From: Flammeovirga pacifica
GTDB lineage: Bacteria > Bacteroidota > Bacteroidia > Cytophagales > Flammeovirgaceae
NCBI RefSeq assembly: GCF_000807855.2
Contig: NZ_JRYR02000001.1
Coordinates: 2,447,991 to 2,511,990, forward strand
Length of the DNA: 64,000 nt
Direction: 5' to 3'
The notes beneath the pieces are model-generated. The model did not search any database. It was not told where the DNA came from and was given only the letters and a program-made list of their open reading frames with translations. How positions within the stretch are numbered: position 1 is the stretch's first letter; the number at the start of each line of letters is the position of its first letter. A program made the position numbers and the translations under genes. Below are positions 9,499 to 18,142 of this stretch, one piece after another.

Positions 9499-9927
9499 TT
9501 ATTCTGTTTCTATACTATGTTGAGGATTAGATAATTTTGATAATTCTTTCACTTGCCCATCAAGTGGTTCATGATCTTCTTTTTGATCTAATTCATAAAT
9601 ACGTTCCATCAATTCCCATTTAGAGTCAGCATCTGCATTCTCATCTGCGACTTGAAAACGAGAGACAAATTTCTCCCATTCAGACTGTCTAGGCTTTGTG
9701 GCTAATATTTTCATCTGAACCTCATGGTCGAAATCAGCCACAGTATCCATGATCATAAAAAGTTGTGTTTTATGCAGGTATATCTCCATATCCAAAATAC
9801 CTACATCTTTCATACCCTGAGTTATTTCTTTCCAAGCAAACCCTTTAGCATGCACTTTTTTATAGTCTTCTATCAATGTTTTATTATCTGATAGAGAAAG
9901 TGTTTTACAGTATCTTTTGTAGTGCAT
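9499..9927 (-). CDS. L-rhamnose/L-fucose mutarotase-family protein, candidate L-galactose mutarotase
   Basis: Belongs to the RhaM-like (COG3254) mutarotase family, which interconverts alpha and beta anomers of L-deoxysugars. The start MHYKRYCKTL and the core EIYLHKTQLFMIMD with WEKF are family-like. At 142 residues it is longer than the usual ~105-residue RhaM, with an acidic insertion and tail. Its place between the permease and the aldolase suggests it supplies the right anomer of imported L-galactose to the dehydrogenase. The substrate is inferred from context. Confidence 0.82.
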   Translation of the reverse strand: MHYKRYCKTLSLSDNKTLIEDYKKVHAKGFAWKEITQGMKDVGILDMEIYLHKTQLFMIMDTVADFDHEVQMKILATKPRQSEWEKFVSRFQVADENADADSKWELMERIYELDQKEDHEPLDGQVKELSKLSNPQHSIETE

Positions 9928-9933
9928 GGTATT

Positions 9934-11289
9934 TTATTTTGAGTTTATATAACGTCTGTATCCGAAAAGTGAGATCATACAGAAACATAACAATGGTAAT
10001 ACAAATGATATATTCACTGATGGGTAGCCTAAAATCGTTTCAAGATCTACAATTGCTCCTTGGATAGGTGGCATTAATGCACCACCAACAATGGCCATTA
10101 CTAAGCCTGCAGCACCAAATTCTGCATCTTGATCTAGCCCTTCAAGTGCGATTCCGTAGATAGTTGGAAACATTAATGACATAAATAATGATGTTCCAAT
10201 TAATGCATAAAGACCTATATCTCCACCTATAAAAATGGTAACACACATTAGTGCTACTCCTCCAAAAGCAAACACAGATAATAATAGAGTAGCTGATACA
10301 TAACGCATCATAAATGTTGCAATAAAACGCCCTACTAAGAACAGTACCATTGCTATAATATTGAAAAATTGTGCCTCAGCTTTTGAATAACCTAAGTTCT
10401 CAGCATACTGAATAATGAATGTCCAACACATGATTTGTGCTCCTACATAAAAAATCTGAGCAATCACTCCTTCACTATACGTAGTATTATCCAAAAGTCT
10501 ATTGATGGTATCTTTTAAGCTAAACTGCTCATCTTTATTTCTTTTTGAAGGAATCTTAGTCACTGCGATCACGATACCAATGATTAAAACAACTAAACCT
10601 AATAATACATAAGGATCTCTTATGACCATCAAATCGTGAGTTCTAATTAAAGCCTGATCAGCTTCTGGAAGTGATGCAAAAATTGACTTTCCTGAAGTAT
10701 TTAACTTAGCAGATTCTAATTTTGACAAGATAAATTGCTGTGCCACAAACATACCTGTTAAAGAACCAATTGGATTGAAAGCTTGTGCTAAGTTTAATCT
10801 TCTTGTTGATGTTGCTTTAGAACCTAGGGAAAGGATTAATGGGTTAGCTGTAGTTTCTAAAAAAGCTAATCCAAAAGTTAAGATGTAGTATGATGCTAAG
10901 AAAAAACCAAACATCTGAAATTGAGCAGCAGGAATGAATAATAAAGTTCCTGTTGCATAAAGCCCCATACCAATAAGGATTACAGACTTATATGAATATT
11001 TTTTTACGAGAATAGCAGCAGGTAAGGCCATTGTAAAATACCCTCCATAGAAAGCAAACTGTACAAAAGATGCTTCAAAATTTGAAATATCCATCACCGT
11101 TTTAAAGGCGGATACCATGGGGTTAGTTATATCATTTGCAAAACCCCACAATGCAAAAAGACTAGTAATTAATATAAATGGAATAAGGTACTTTTTTTCA
11201 ACCACCTTTTCATTTTTTGAATCAGGAGCAGTGTTTTGATTCTGCTCCTCTTCATTCAACTCTAATTTATCTAATGTTATATTACTCAT
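9934..11289 (-). CDS. FucP-type MFS sugar:H+ symporter, candidate L-galactose importer
   Basis: Inner-membrane major facilitator of the L-fucose:proton symporter family. The protein has 451 residues, about 12 hydrophobic segments, a charged hydrophilic N-terminus (about 1-30) and the family-type start of the membrane region, LFALWGFANDITNP. It lies 15 nt downstream of the L-galactonate dehydrogenase gene and just before the mutarotase. FucP is known to accept L-fucose and L-galactose, which differ only at C6, so in this operon L-galactose is the most likely cargo. Confidence 0.88.
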   Translation of the reverse strand: MSNITLDKLELNEEEQNQNTAPDSKNEKVVEKKYLIPFILITSLFALWGFANDITNPMVSAFKTVMDISNFEASFVQFAFYGGYFTMALPAAILVKKYSYKSVILIGMGLYATGTLLFIPAAQFQMFGFFLASYYILTFGLAFLETTANPLILSLGSKATSTRRLNLAQAFNPIGSLTGMFVAQQFILSKLESAKLNTSGKSIFASLPEADQALIRTHDLMVIRDPYVLLGLVVLIIGIVIAVTKIPSKRNKDEQFSLKDTINRLLDNTTYSEGVIAQIFYVGAQIMCWTFIIQYAENLGYSKAEAQFFNIIAMVLFLVGRFIATFMMRYVSATLLLSVFAFGGVALMCVTIFIGGDIGLYALIGTSLFMSLMFPTIYGIALEGLDQDAEFGAAGLVMAIVGGALMPPIQGAIVDLETILGYPSVNISFVLPLLCFCMISLFGYRRYINSK

Positions 11290-11304
11290 TACTTATTTAT
11301 CTGT

Positions 11305-12336
11305 TTATGATAATGTCAACATTGCTTTTATCACGCCTGTTTCAGGTTTTAGCCAGCTATCAAAATGATTGGCGATATCTGTAAATAATACCTTATGAGT
11401 GATCCATGGAGTAGTATCTATCTGATTATTTTCGATCATATCAATTATCTGATCGAAATCGGCAGGTAATGAATTTCTACTTGCCATAATCGTTAATTCT
11501 TTCTTGTGGAAATAAGGGTCATGGAAAGAAAAATCTCCAGGAAATAAACCAACAAAAACAATTCTACCAGCAGATGCCGTGTACTGCAGAGTATTTGCCA
11601 TAGAATGCTTATTTCCAGTAGCATCTATCACTACTGTTGGCAGGTTTCCATTAAATTGAGCTCTTATTCTTTTTTCTGTTTCAGAGACTTCTTGATGCAC
11701 CTCTACAGTTCCATCCACCTTTATATTTTTATTACAAAAATTTAAACGCTCTTGATTGATGTCCATCATCACTGTTTTAGCACCAGCTGCCATAGCAAAT
11801 TGGCAAGCACCCATACCAATTGGTCCAGCACCAATAACCACTACAGTATCTTCTGATGTTACCTTAGCTCTATTCACTGCATGACAGCCAATACTTAATG
11901 TTTCAACAAGAGCCAACTGATCATAACTTAACTTCTTAGATCTGTGTAAGTATTGAGAAGGAATTTTAAAGTATTCTCTCATTCCTCCGTCTTCGTGTAC
12001 CCCAAAAACAGAAATGTTTTCTCCACAATTTGTAAAACCTCTTTCTACTGCGTGGTCTTCCGTTTTGTTGAAATATGGTTCGACTGAGCATTTATCACCC
12101 ACAGCTACATTATCAACATCCCCTGCCACTTCTATTACTTCCACACCCAATTCATGTCCAAGTATTCTTGGGTAAGTGAAGAAAGGTTGTTTTCCTATAT
12201 AAGCATGAAGATCTGTTCCACAAATACCTACTCTGTGAACTCTGACTAAAGCCTCTCCTGATTGAAGATTTTCTAATGGCTTTTCTGTTTCGTTCACCTC
12301 AAATTCGCCTGGTTTATTAAGAGTAATTGTTTTCAT
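11305..12336 (-). CDS. Zinc alcohol dehydrogenase, candidate L-galactonate 5-dehydrogenase
   Basis: Medium-chain zinc dehydrogenase of 343 residues. Catalytic zinc ligands are Cys39 (GICGTD), His61-Glu62 (GHE) and Glu145, and the Rossmann motif GAGPIG is at 169-174. The structural-zinc lobe keeps only one cysteine (Cys104), so that site is absent. In E. coli the related LgoD oxidises L-galactonate at C5 to D-tagaturonate. Because the next genes encode UxaB and UxaA, that reaction is the one that closes the pathway here. The role is inference from gene order and family. Confidence 0.8.
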   Translation of the reverse strand: MKTITLNKPGEFEVNETEKPLENLQSGEALVRVHRVGICGTDLHAYIGKQPFFTYPRILGHELGVEVIEVAGDVDNVAVGDKCSVEPYFNKTEDHAVERGFTNCGENISVFGVHEDGGMREYFKIPSQYLHRSKKLSYDQLALVETLSIGCHAVNRAKVTSEDTVVVIGAGPIGMGACQFAMAAGAKTVMMDINQERLNFCNKNIKVDGTVEVHQEVSETEKRIRAQFNGNLPTVVIDATGNKHSMANTLQYTASAGRIVFVGLFPGDFSFHDPYFHKKELTIMASRNSLPADFDQIIDMIENNQIDTTPWITHKVLFTDIANHFDSWLKPETGVIKAMLTLS

Positions 12337-12343
12337 AGTCTGT

Positions 12344-13294
12344 TTATTTAAAAATGCATTCTGTGATCTTATTATGAACTGTTTCTGTTAATCCTCCTTG
12401 TTTCCAATAATCAACTGTAGTTTTTATCTGCTCCGTTTTTCTAGCTCCAATTACAATTCGATCAGCCTCAATTGTACTCATCAGATAACGTAAAGACATA
12501 CCTGCTAAATCTATATTATTTTCATCGGCAATTGCCTTGACTTTGATAGCCGTATCAACATCTCTATTTGAGATCCATTCGTTATTTGGGCGTTCATCAC
12601 AAAGTCTGTCAAATCTACTTCCTAATAAACCCATGTGTAATGCTGATGCAGCATAATAGCGAATATCATTTTTTTGGAAATAAGGAATATCAGTATCAAA
12701 TGCACTCATATTACATGCATCCATTTTCATAAAGCCAGATACTACTTCAAATAAACCTGATTCAAAAAATGGATAAAATTCAGGAACTGGATTACCTCCT
12801 ACACCTATTTTCTTTGCATAGCCCTTACTTTTTATTAATGATAGTGTCTCAATAATATCATCTTTTTTGTCATAAGGTAACATATGTGGCTCATGCAAAA
12901 ACAATATATCTACAGCATCTACGCCTAATCTTTCTAAGCTTGTTTCAATGCTTCTTAGCATTGCATCTCTAGAGTAATCTAAATGAAATTCATCTGCTTT
13001 TTCGGCAAACAAACGTCCAATTTTAGTACTAATAAATGGTTTTTCTCCTTTCCACTGTTTAAGTGCTTTCCCCACAAACTCTTCTGCCCTGTTGTATGAA
13101 GGAGCCGTATCTAGAGATAGAATATTATTTTCTAAGGCATATAAAATGAGATCCACTGATTCCGTTTCATCAACAGGTCCCCAAACACCACCTAAGCCAG
13201 AAGTACCTAGTACCATTCTAGTGCCATGAGAAAAAGAATGATGATCTTTATATACATCTGCTAAATAGGTGGGTTTTAATAAAGTGTTTATCAT
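12344..13294 (-). CDS. Aldo/keto reductase, candidate L-galactose 1-dehydrogenase
   Basis: Aldo/keto reductase of 316 residues with the full catalytic tetrad: Asp62, Tyr67, Lys91 and His134 (FLHEPH). Related enzymes oxidise L-galactose or L-fucose to the 1,5-lactone with NAD(P). It follows the lactonase gene by 2 nt and precedes the C5 dehydrogenase by 7 nt, so the first three steps of the route are adjacent. L-fucose may also be accepted, but no L-fuconate dehydratase is present to use the product. Confidence 0.85.
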   Translation of the reverse strand: MINTLLKPTYLADVYKDHHSFSHGTRMVLGTSGLGGVWGPVDETESVDLILYALENNILSLDTAPSYNRAEEFVGKALKQWKGEKPFISTKIGRLFAEKADEFHLDYSRDAMLRSIETSLERLGVDAVDILFLHEPHMLPYDKKDDIIETLSLIKSKGYAKKIGVGGNPVPEFYPFFESGLFEVVSGFMKMDACNMSAFDTDIPYFQKNDIRYYAASALHMGLLGSRFDRLCDERPNNEWISNRDVDTAIKVKAIADENNIDLAGMSLRYLMSTIEADRIVIGARKTEQIKTTVDYWKQGGLTETVHNKITECIFK

Positions 13295-13296
13295 GA

Positions 13297-14142
13297 TTAT
13301 TTTATTTGTACTTTTTTGGATACTAAACCATAAAATTTAGTGGCATTTTCTCCCAATACTTTTTTCTTATCTTCCTCATTAAAATAGCTTTCCACCACCT
13401 GCATCACCGTGCTATATTCACCTGCAAGTTTACATACTGGCCAATCAGAACCGATCATTACTCGGTCTATTCCAAATGCATCAACAACTATTTTAATGTA
13501 CTTATGTAATTGCTCTACTGACCAATCATTCCAATCAGCTTCCGTTACCATTCCTGAAAGTTTACAATACACATTCTGGAAAGAGGCTATTTTTTTAATG
13601 TTCTCTGCCCATTCTGTAGTATCATCATTTTTAATATCTGGTTTGGCGATATGATCAATAACAAAAGGTTGATCCGGAAATTTATCGACCAATTCAATAG
13701 CAAAAGGAAGGTGTTTAGGAAAGATCAATATGTCATAAGTCAAATTGAACTCTTTTAAGAATGAGATACCATTCAAAAACTCTTCTCTCAACATAAATTG
13801 ATCATCAGCTTCATCTTGTAAAACATGTCTGACTCCTTTAAATCCAGAAAATTGAGAAAAATAATTCAAACGCTCTCTTACATTACTATGGCATAAGTTT
13901 ACCCACCCAACTACACCAAGTATAAAAGGGTTTATAGCAGCTTCGGATAACAAAAATTGTGTTTCTTTTTCCGTTTGACTTGCCTGTACAGCAACACATC
14001 CTTCGTAACCGGATTGTGCCATTTCACTCCATAAATCATTTGGTAAAAAATCTTGTTTCAATACTGACATTGAATCATTAATCCAAGAATGTTCTATGGT
14101 TGAATATTTCCATAAATGATGGTGAGAGTCTATTTTTTTCAT
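13297..14142 (-). CDS. Amidohydrolase-superfamily lactonase (COG3618), candidate L-galactono-1,5-lactonase
   Basis: Hydrolyses the sugar lactone to the aldonate. It is a TIM-barrel amidohydrolase of 281 residues. The metal-binding HxH is His7/His9 in the MKKIDSHHHLW start, and later motifs are VIDHIAKP and MIGSDWPVC, whose Asp fits the metal-site aspartate. The open frame reaches 14208, but that start would leave almost no leader after the promoter box at 14218-14225 and adds 22 residues with no family match, so ATG 14142 is chosen. First gene of the catabolic operon. COG3618 members act on L-fucono- and L-galactono-lactones. Confidence 0.88.
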   Translation of the reverse strand: MKKIDSHHHLWKYSTIEHSWINDSMSVLKQDFLPNDLWSEMAQSGYEGCVAVQASQTEKETQFLLSEAAINPFILGVVGWVNLCHSNVRERLNYFSQFSGFKGVRHVLQDEADDQFMLREEFLNGISFLKEFNLTYDILIFPKHLPFAIELVDKFPDQPFVIDHIAKPDIKNDDTTEWAENIKKIASFQNVYCKLSGMVTEADWNDWSVEQLHKYIKIVVDAFGIDRVMIGSDWPVCKLAGEYSTVMQVVESYFNEEDKKKVLGENATKFYGLVSKKVQIK

Positions 14143-14217
14143 GAATATTTCAGAGTAATGTTGAACACTTGATTGTGATGATTTAAAAAAATATATGATT
14201 GTTTTCAAGAGGTATTA

Positions 14218-14225
14218 CAAATGTA
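14218..14225 (-). promoter_or_regulatory. Promoter -7 box of the L-galactose catabolic operon
   Basis: The minus strand reads TACATTTG, an exact match to the Bacteroidota TAnnTTTG box, about 75 nt upstream of the lactonase ATG. No perfect -33 TTTG is seen. Confidence 0.6.
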
Positions 14226-14246
14226 TAATCAACACATACAAGATGA

Positions 14247-14261
14247 AAGTTTAACGTTTGT
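14247..14261. promoter_or_regulatory. Candidate LacI-family operator
   Basis: AAGTTTAACGTTTGT contains the central AACGTT palindrome typical of LacI/GalR operators. Its centre (14255.5) is almost exactly midway between the two divergent -7 boxes (14218-14225 and 14284-14291), so a bound repressor would cover both -33 regions. Outer arms are only partly symmetrical. Confidence 0.45.
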
Positions 14262-14283
14262 CCTATATTAATTTCGATGATTA

Positions 14284-14291
14284 TATATTTG
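14284..14291 (+). promoter_or_regulatory. Promoter -7 box of the LacI-type regulator gene
   Basis: TATATTTG is an exact TAnnTTTG match about 100 nt upstream of the regulator ATG at 14391. Confidence 0.55.
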
Positions 14292-14390
14292 ATTTATGCC
14301 TATTTTTAAATAAATTACTACATCAAATAACAACCTATAAAATGATCTGTTTTTAGTTTGAAAACTTCACATCATTGATCAGATTAAAGA

Positions 14391-15422
14391 ATGAACGTTT
14401 TGAAAAAAGATCGAGTTACTATAAAGGATATTGCTAAAGAATTAGGGGTTACACCAACAACTGTTTCTAGAGCTCTTAATGGCGGAGAAAGAATCTCTGA
14501 AAAAACTAAAAATAAGGTGATTTCATTGGCAAAGAAGTGGAATTACCGTCCCAATATTATTGCTAGAAATTTACAAAATCAAACATCAAAAACTGTCGGT
14601 GTAATTATTCCTGAATTTAATCACAACTTTTTTTCAATGATGTTACATGGAGTTGAAGAAAAAATAAGAGAACTGGGTTTTCAATTAATGATAGGTAGTT
14701 CTGGAAGAAATTATGATCAAGAAAAAAGCACTTGTTTTAAAATGTCTGATGCTAAAGTTGATGGTTTATTAATTGCACTTTCCAAAGACATGAAAGATTA
14801 TTCTTATTTACAGCAAATAAGAGATGAAGGAACACCAATTGTTTTGTTAGATCGAATTTGTGAAGATATTGATACATCCGTTGTGATCACCGATGATTTC
14901 CAAGGTGCCTCTCAAGCCGTTGATTATTTACTGTCTTTAGGGCATCAGAAAATATTACATGTAAAAGGAGAAAATGGGATTTCTACCACCTTTAATCGAT
15001 ATATGGGATATGTTGAAGCATTGAAAAGAAAAAAAATTCCTATTGATCAAAACTTGATTCTTACATCTGAAGATGAAATAGAATTAAAAAAGCAGCTCAT
15101 TTCAATTTTCAATCAAAAAGATCATCCAACCGCTATTTTTGCTTTCAGTGATTATTTAGCATTTATCATTATGGAAACACTAAAGAGTATAGGCTTAGAA
15201 ATACCAAAAGATGTTTCAATTATTGGCTATGCCGATGAACCTATATCCACTTATACAAGTCCAAAACTTTCTACCGTAAAACAACCGTCTTTCGAAATGG
15301 GAAAAAAAGCAGTTGAGTTATTATTTGATTATCAAAAAGAAGAAAAATACCAGCATGTTATATTGAAAACTAAATTAATTATTAGAGAAAGTACACTAGA
15401 ACCAAAAGCCTTGTTTGATTAA
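14391..15422 (+). CDS. LacI/GalR-family transcriptional regulator of the L-galactose operon
   Basis: DNA-binding protein of 343 residues. The N-terminal helix-turn-helix TIKDIAKELGVTPTTVSRAL is followed by the hinge region and a periplasmic-binding-protein-like effector domain (VGVIIPEFNHNFF to the end). It is transcribed divergently from the catabolic operon, with a 248-nt spacer containing both promoters and a central operator candidate. It most likely represses that operon and itself until L-galactose or a pathway intermediate binds. The effector is unknown. Confidence 0.9.
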   Translation: MNVLKKDRVTIKDIAKELGVTPTTVSRALNGGERISEKTKNKVISLAKKWNYRPNIIARNLQNQTSKTVGVIIPEFNHNFFSMMLHGVEEKIRELGFQLMIGSSGRNYDQEKSTCFKMSDAKVDGLLIALSKDMKDYSYLQQIRDEGTPIVLLDRICEDIDTSVVITDDFQGASQAVDYLLSLGHQKILHVKGENGISTTFNRYMGYVEALKRKKIPIDQNLILTSEDEIELKKQLISIFNQKDHPTAIFAFSDYLAFIIMETLKSIGLEIPKDVSIIGYADEPISTYTSPKLSTVKQPSFEMGKKAVELLFDYQKEEKYQHVILKTKLIIRESTLEPKALFD

Positions 15423-15546
15423 TTTATTGGTCTTTTTATTGAGTCATCACACATGATAAATTAAGGGGTGAAATTTAGTACTATTACTTAATCTAAACTT
15501 GGAAAGGCATCTTCATTTTTATTAATTTTTTCTTGAAATTTAAGAT

Positions 15547-15582
15547 ACCCCCCCATGACAATAATGCCACAGGGAGGGTTTT
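15547..15582. terminator. GC-rich hairpin between convergent regulator and GH2 genes
   Basis: ACCCCCCC (15547-15554) pairs with GGGAGGGT (15572-15579) with one G-T pair. On the plus strand it is followed by TTTTC, and on the minus strand it lies 25 nt after the GH2 stop. It probably ends transcription from both sides. Confidence 0.6.
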
Positions 15583-15603
15583 CAAATTTATATATTTATC
15601 TTT

Positions 15604-18108
15604 TTATAGACTTGGTTGAAATGCTACAATAGCTTCAGCAGAACCTAATCCTTCTGCAGTTGCTTTGATTCGAATAGGATTAGAACCATTTTTAGTGCCT
15701 TGAATAATAGCTAATGCAATACCATTAAAGACTTCCATATGATCTCCTTTAAGAGTAGTAAGAGAAGTAGCATCACCGTTTCCTACCCCAGCAAGTACGC
15801 CGTCACCTTCAATGTCAAACTGAATATCATTTGACGCAGTGTAACAGAAATTACCGTCTTTGTCTACCACCTTTACAGTAACATAAGAAAGGTCTTTACC
15901 GTCTGAAGCAATAATGTTTCTATCTGCTTCCAATACTATATGGTGAGGTTTTCCTGCTGTCGAAATTTCTTTTCTTGCCACTTCCTTATTATTGGTATAG
16001 GCTATCACTTCGATTTTACCAGGAGTATATGGTACATCCCAACTTAATCTATATTTAGACATTAATGGTTTATCAGATTTCCAATCTCTATGGGTCATTT
16101 TGATGGGTGTTAGGTCTTTACCTTTCACTTTCTTACCATAAGATTTTCCATTCACAATAAGCTCAACTTCTTCCGCATTTGTAAAAGCATGAACTGGGAT
16201 AATTTCACCTTCTTTTCCTTCCCAATTCCAATGAGGAAGTACATGAACCATTGGTTTATCCGTCCATTGACTTTGGTACAAATAGTATCTGTCTTTTGGA
16301 AAACCACATAAATCAGCTGCTCCAAAATAAGATGAATGTGAAGGCCAGTCATCATTCCAATATCCTTTTGTCCAATTGTCTTTTCCTCCAAATGGTGTTG
16401 GTTCTCCTAAATAATCAAAGCCAGTCCACATGAATTCTCCAAGAATTTTCGGATTTTTTTCTAACATGTCAAACTCTAAATCAGGAGGATATGCCCAAGG
16501 AGGCCCAACAAGGTCATAACTTGTTACTTGTTTAGATCCTTCTGCAACTTTAGGCTCAATTGGCATATCATAGTATCCTCTTGAACTTGTACACGATGAA
16601 GTTTCAGAACCATAAACTACCCAATCTGGATATTCTTCTAGTATTTTTTCATAGCGAATCGGGAAGTAATTGAATCCAACTACATCAATTTCATGTGCTA
16701 ATTTATTTATGATTGCTAACGGGTGATAATTAAACCCAGCAGTAACAGGACGAGTAATATCTTCAGATTTAGTAATTTTCGCTAATCGTCTAGCCTCTTT
16801 CCAACCATCTTTTTTTGTTTGCTCTAGGATTTCATTACCAATACTCCACATGATTACAGAAGGGTGATTACGATCTCTTCGAATCAACGCTCTTAAATCC
16901 TTTTCACTCCATTTGCCCCAATCTTTGTTATATCCGTTTTCAACTTTACCAATTTTCCAATTGTCAAAAGCTTCATCAATTACTACTAATCCCATTTCAT
17001 CACATAGTTCTAATAAAACCTTAGATGGAGGATTATGACTTGTTCGAATAGCATTTACTCCCATATCCTTCATGATTTGGAGTTGTCTTTCTTTTGCTCT
17101 TCGGTTCACTGCAGTGCCTAAAGGTCCTTGATCATGATGTAAACAAACTCCCTTTAATTGGATTCGTTTTCCGTTTAATAGAAAACCTTCTTTTGCTAAA
17201 AACTTAATATCTCTTACACCAAAAGAAGACACATATTTATCTAGCAGCGTATCCCCTTGTTTTACAAAGGTTACTGCAAAGTAAAGGTGTGGTTTTTCCA
17301 TCGACCATAACTCAGGGTTTTCAATTTTTAAAACTTGAGAAATCGTTTTTTCTTCGTTCTTATTTAAATTATAAGATGAATTAACATTGCCCACCTTTTC
17401 TCCCTTAGCATTTTGGATGATGGTTTCTACAGTTACTAATTCTTTTTTATCTAAAGTGTTGACTAAATCTATATCGACTACAACATCTGCTTTTTCAGAA
17501 GTAATAACAGGAGTTTTAATAAATGTTCCATCAAGAGCTATATGTATAGGATTTTTAAATTCAATCCATACATCTCTATAAATTCCTGCTCCAGGATACC
17601 ATCTAGCACTTAAGTCTTCAGGGGCACATTTTACTGCTATGATATTTTCTTCACCATATTTCAAATTTGAAGTCATATCAACTTCAAATCCAATATAGCC
17701 ATAAGGTCGTTCACCAATCTTCTTACCATTAAGAAAAACTTCAGCATTATTCATCACACCTTCAAAATGAACAAAAGCTTTCTTTCCATCCATTTTTGAG
17801 GGCACTTCAAATGCTTTTCTATACCATGCTTCTCCATGTACAGGGAGTCCTCCACACCTAGAATTATAAGCAATATCAAAAGGCCCTTCTATGGCCCAAT
17901 CATGTGGTAAGTTTAATGTTCTCCATGAGGTGTCATCAAAATTATTGTTCATAGCCACAGTAGATTCCCCTTTAGAAAATTTCCACTGTTCATTAAAACT
18001 AATTTCTTCTAAACTTTCATATTCCTCTTGTTGAGGGAGTTGTTGAGAACAGGAAATAAGTCCACATACAAGACCTATTCCTAACTTTCTTAATTTATGT
18101 TTTATCAT
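15604..18108 (-). CDS. GH2 family lipoprotein, candidate exo-beta-galactosidase
   Basis: Glycoside hydrolase family 2 of 834 residues. The lipoprotein signal ends at Cys20 (CGLISC). The sugar-binding, immunoglobulin-like and TIM-barrel domains follow in order, with acid/base Glu426 in MWSIGNEI and nucleophile Glu502 in YGSETSS. The C-terminal parts look like a DUF4982-type domain (about 600-700) and an Ig-like C-terminal domain. It ends the GH3-sulfatase-sulfatase-GH2 unit. In porphyran loci a GH2 removes the terminal D-galactose from oligosaccharides after the L-galactose end is trimmed, and that role fits here. Both catalytic residues are intact, unlike the second GH2. Confidence 0.9.
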   Translation of the reverse strand: MIKHKLRKLGIGLVCGLISCSQQLPQQEEYESLEEISFNEQWKFSKGESTVAMNNNFDDTSWRTLNLPHDWAIEGPFDIAYNSRCGGLPVHGEAWYRKAFEVPSKMDGKKAFVHFEGVMNNAEVFLNGKKIGERPYGYIGFEVDMTSNLKYGEENIIAVKCAPEDLSARWYPGAGIYRDVWIEFKNPIHIALDGTFIKTPVITSEKADVVVDIDLVNTLDKKELVTVETIIQNAKGEKVGNVNSSYNLNKNEEKTISQVLKIENPELWSMEKPHLYFAVTFVKQGDTLLDKYVSSFGVRDIKFLAKEGFLLNGKRIQLKGVCLHHDQGPLGTAVNRRAKERQLQIMKDMGVNAIRTSHNPPSKVLLELCDEMGLVVIDEAFDNWKIGKVENGYNKDWGKWSEKDLRALIRRDRNHPSVIMWSIGNEILEQTKKDGWKEARRLAKITKSEDITRPVTAGFNYHPLAIINKLAHEIDVVGFNYFPIRYEKILEEYPDWVVYGSETSSCTSSRGYYDMPIEPKVAEGSKQVTSYDLVGPPWAYPPDLEFDMLEKNPKILGEFMWTGFDYLGEPTPFGGKDNWTKGYWNDDWPSHSSYFGAADLCGFPKDRYYLYQSQWTDKPMVHVLPHWNWEGKEGEIIPVHAFTNAEEVELIVNGKSYGKKVKGKDLTPIKMTHRDWKSDKPLMSKYRLSWDVPYTPGKIEVIAYTNNKEVARKEISTAGKPHHIVLEADRNIIASDGKDLSYVTVKVVDKDGNFCYTASNDIQFDIEGDGVLAGVGNGDATSLTTLKGDHMEVFNGIALAIIQGTKNGSNPIRIKATAEGLGSAEAIVAFQPSL

Positions 18109-18142
18109 TGTCTATTATTTTTTATCAGTACTACCATTGCCT

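Noticed and set aside
2800..14142. The operon as an L-fucose or galacturonate pathway
   Set aside because: L-fucose oxidation would need an L-fuconate dehydratase, which is absent; galacturonate use would need a uronate isomerase (UxaC) and pectin enzymes, also absent. The set fits L-galactose better.
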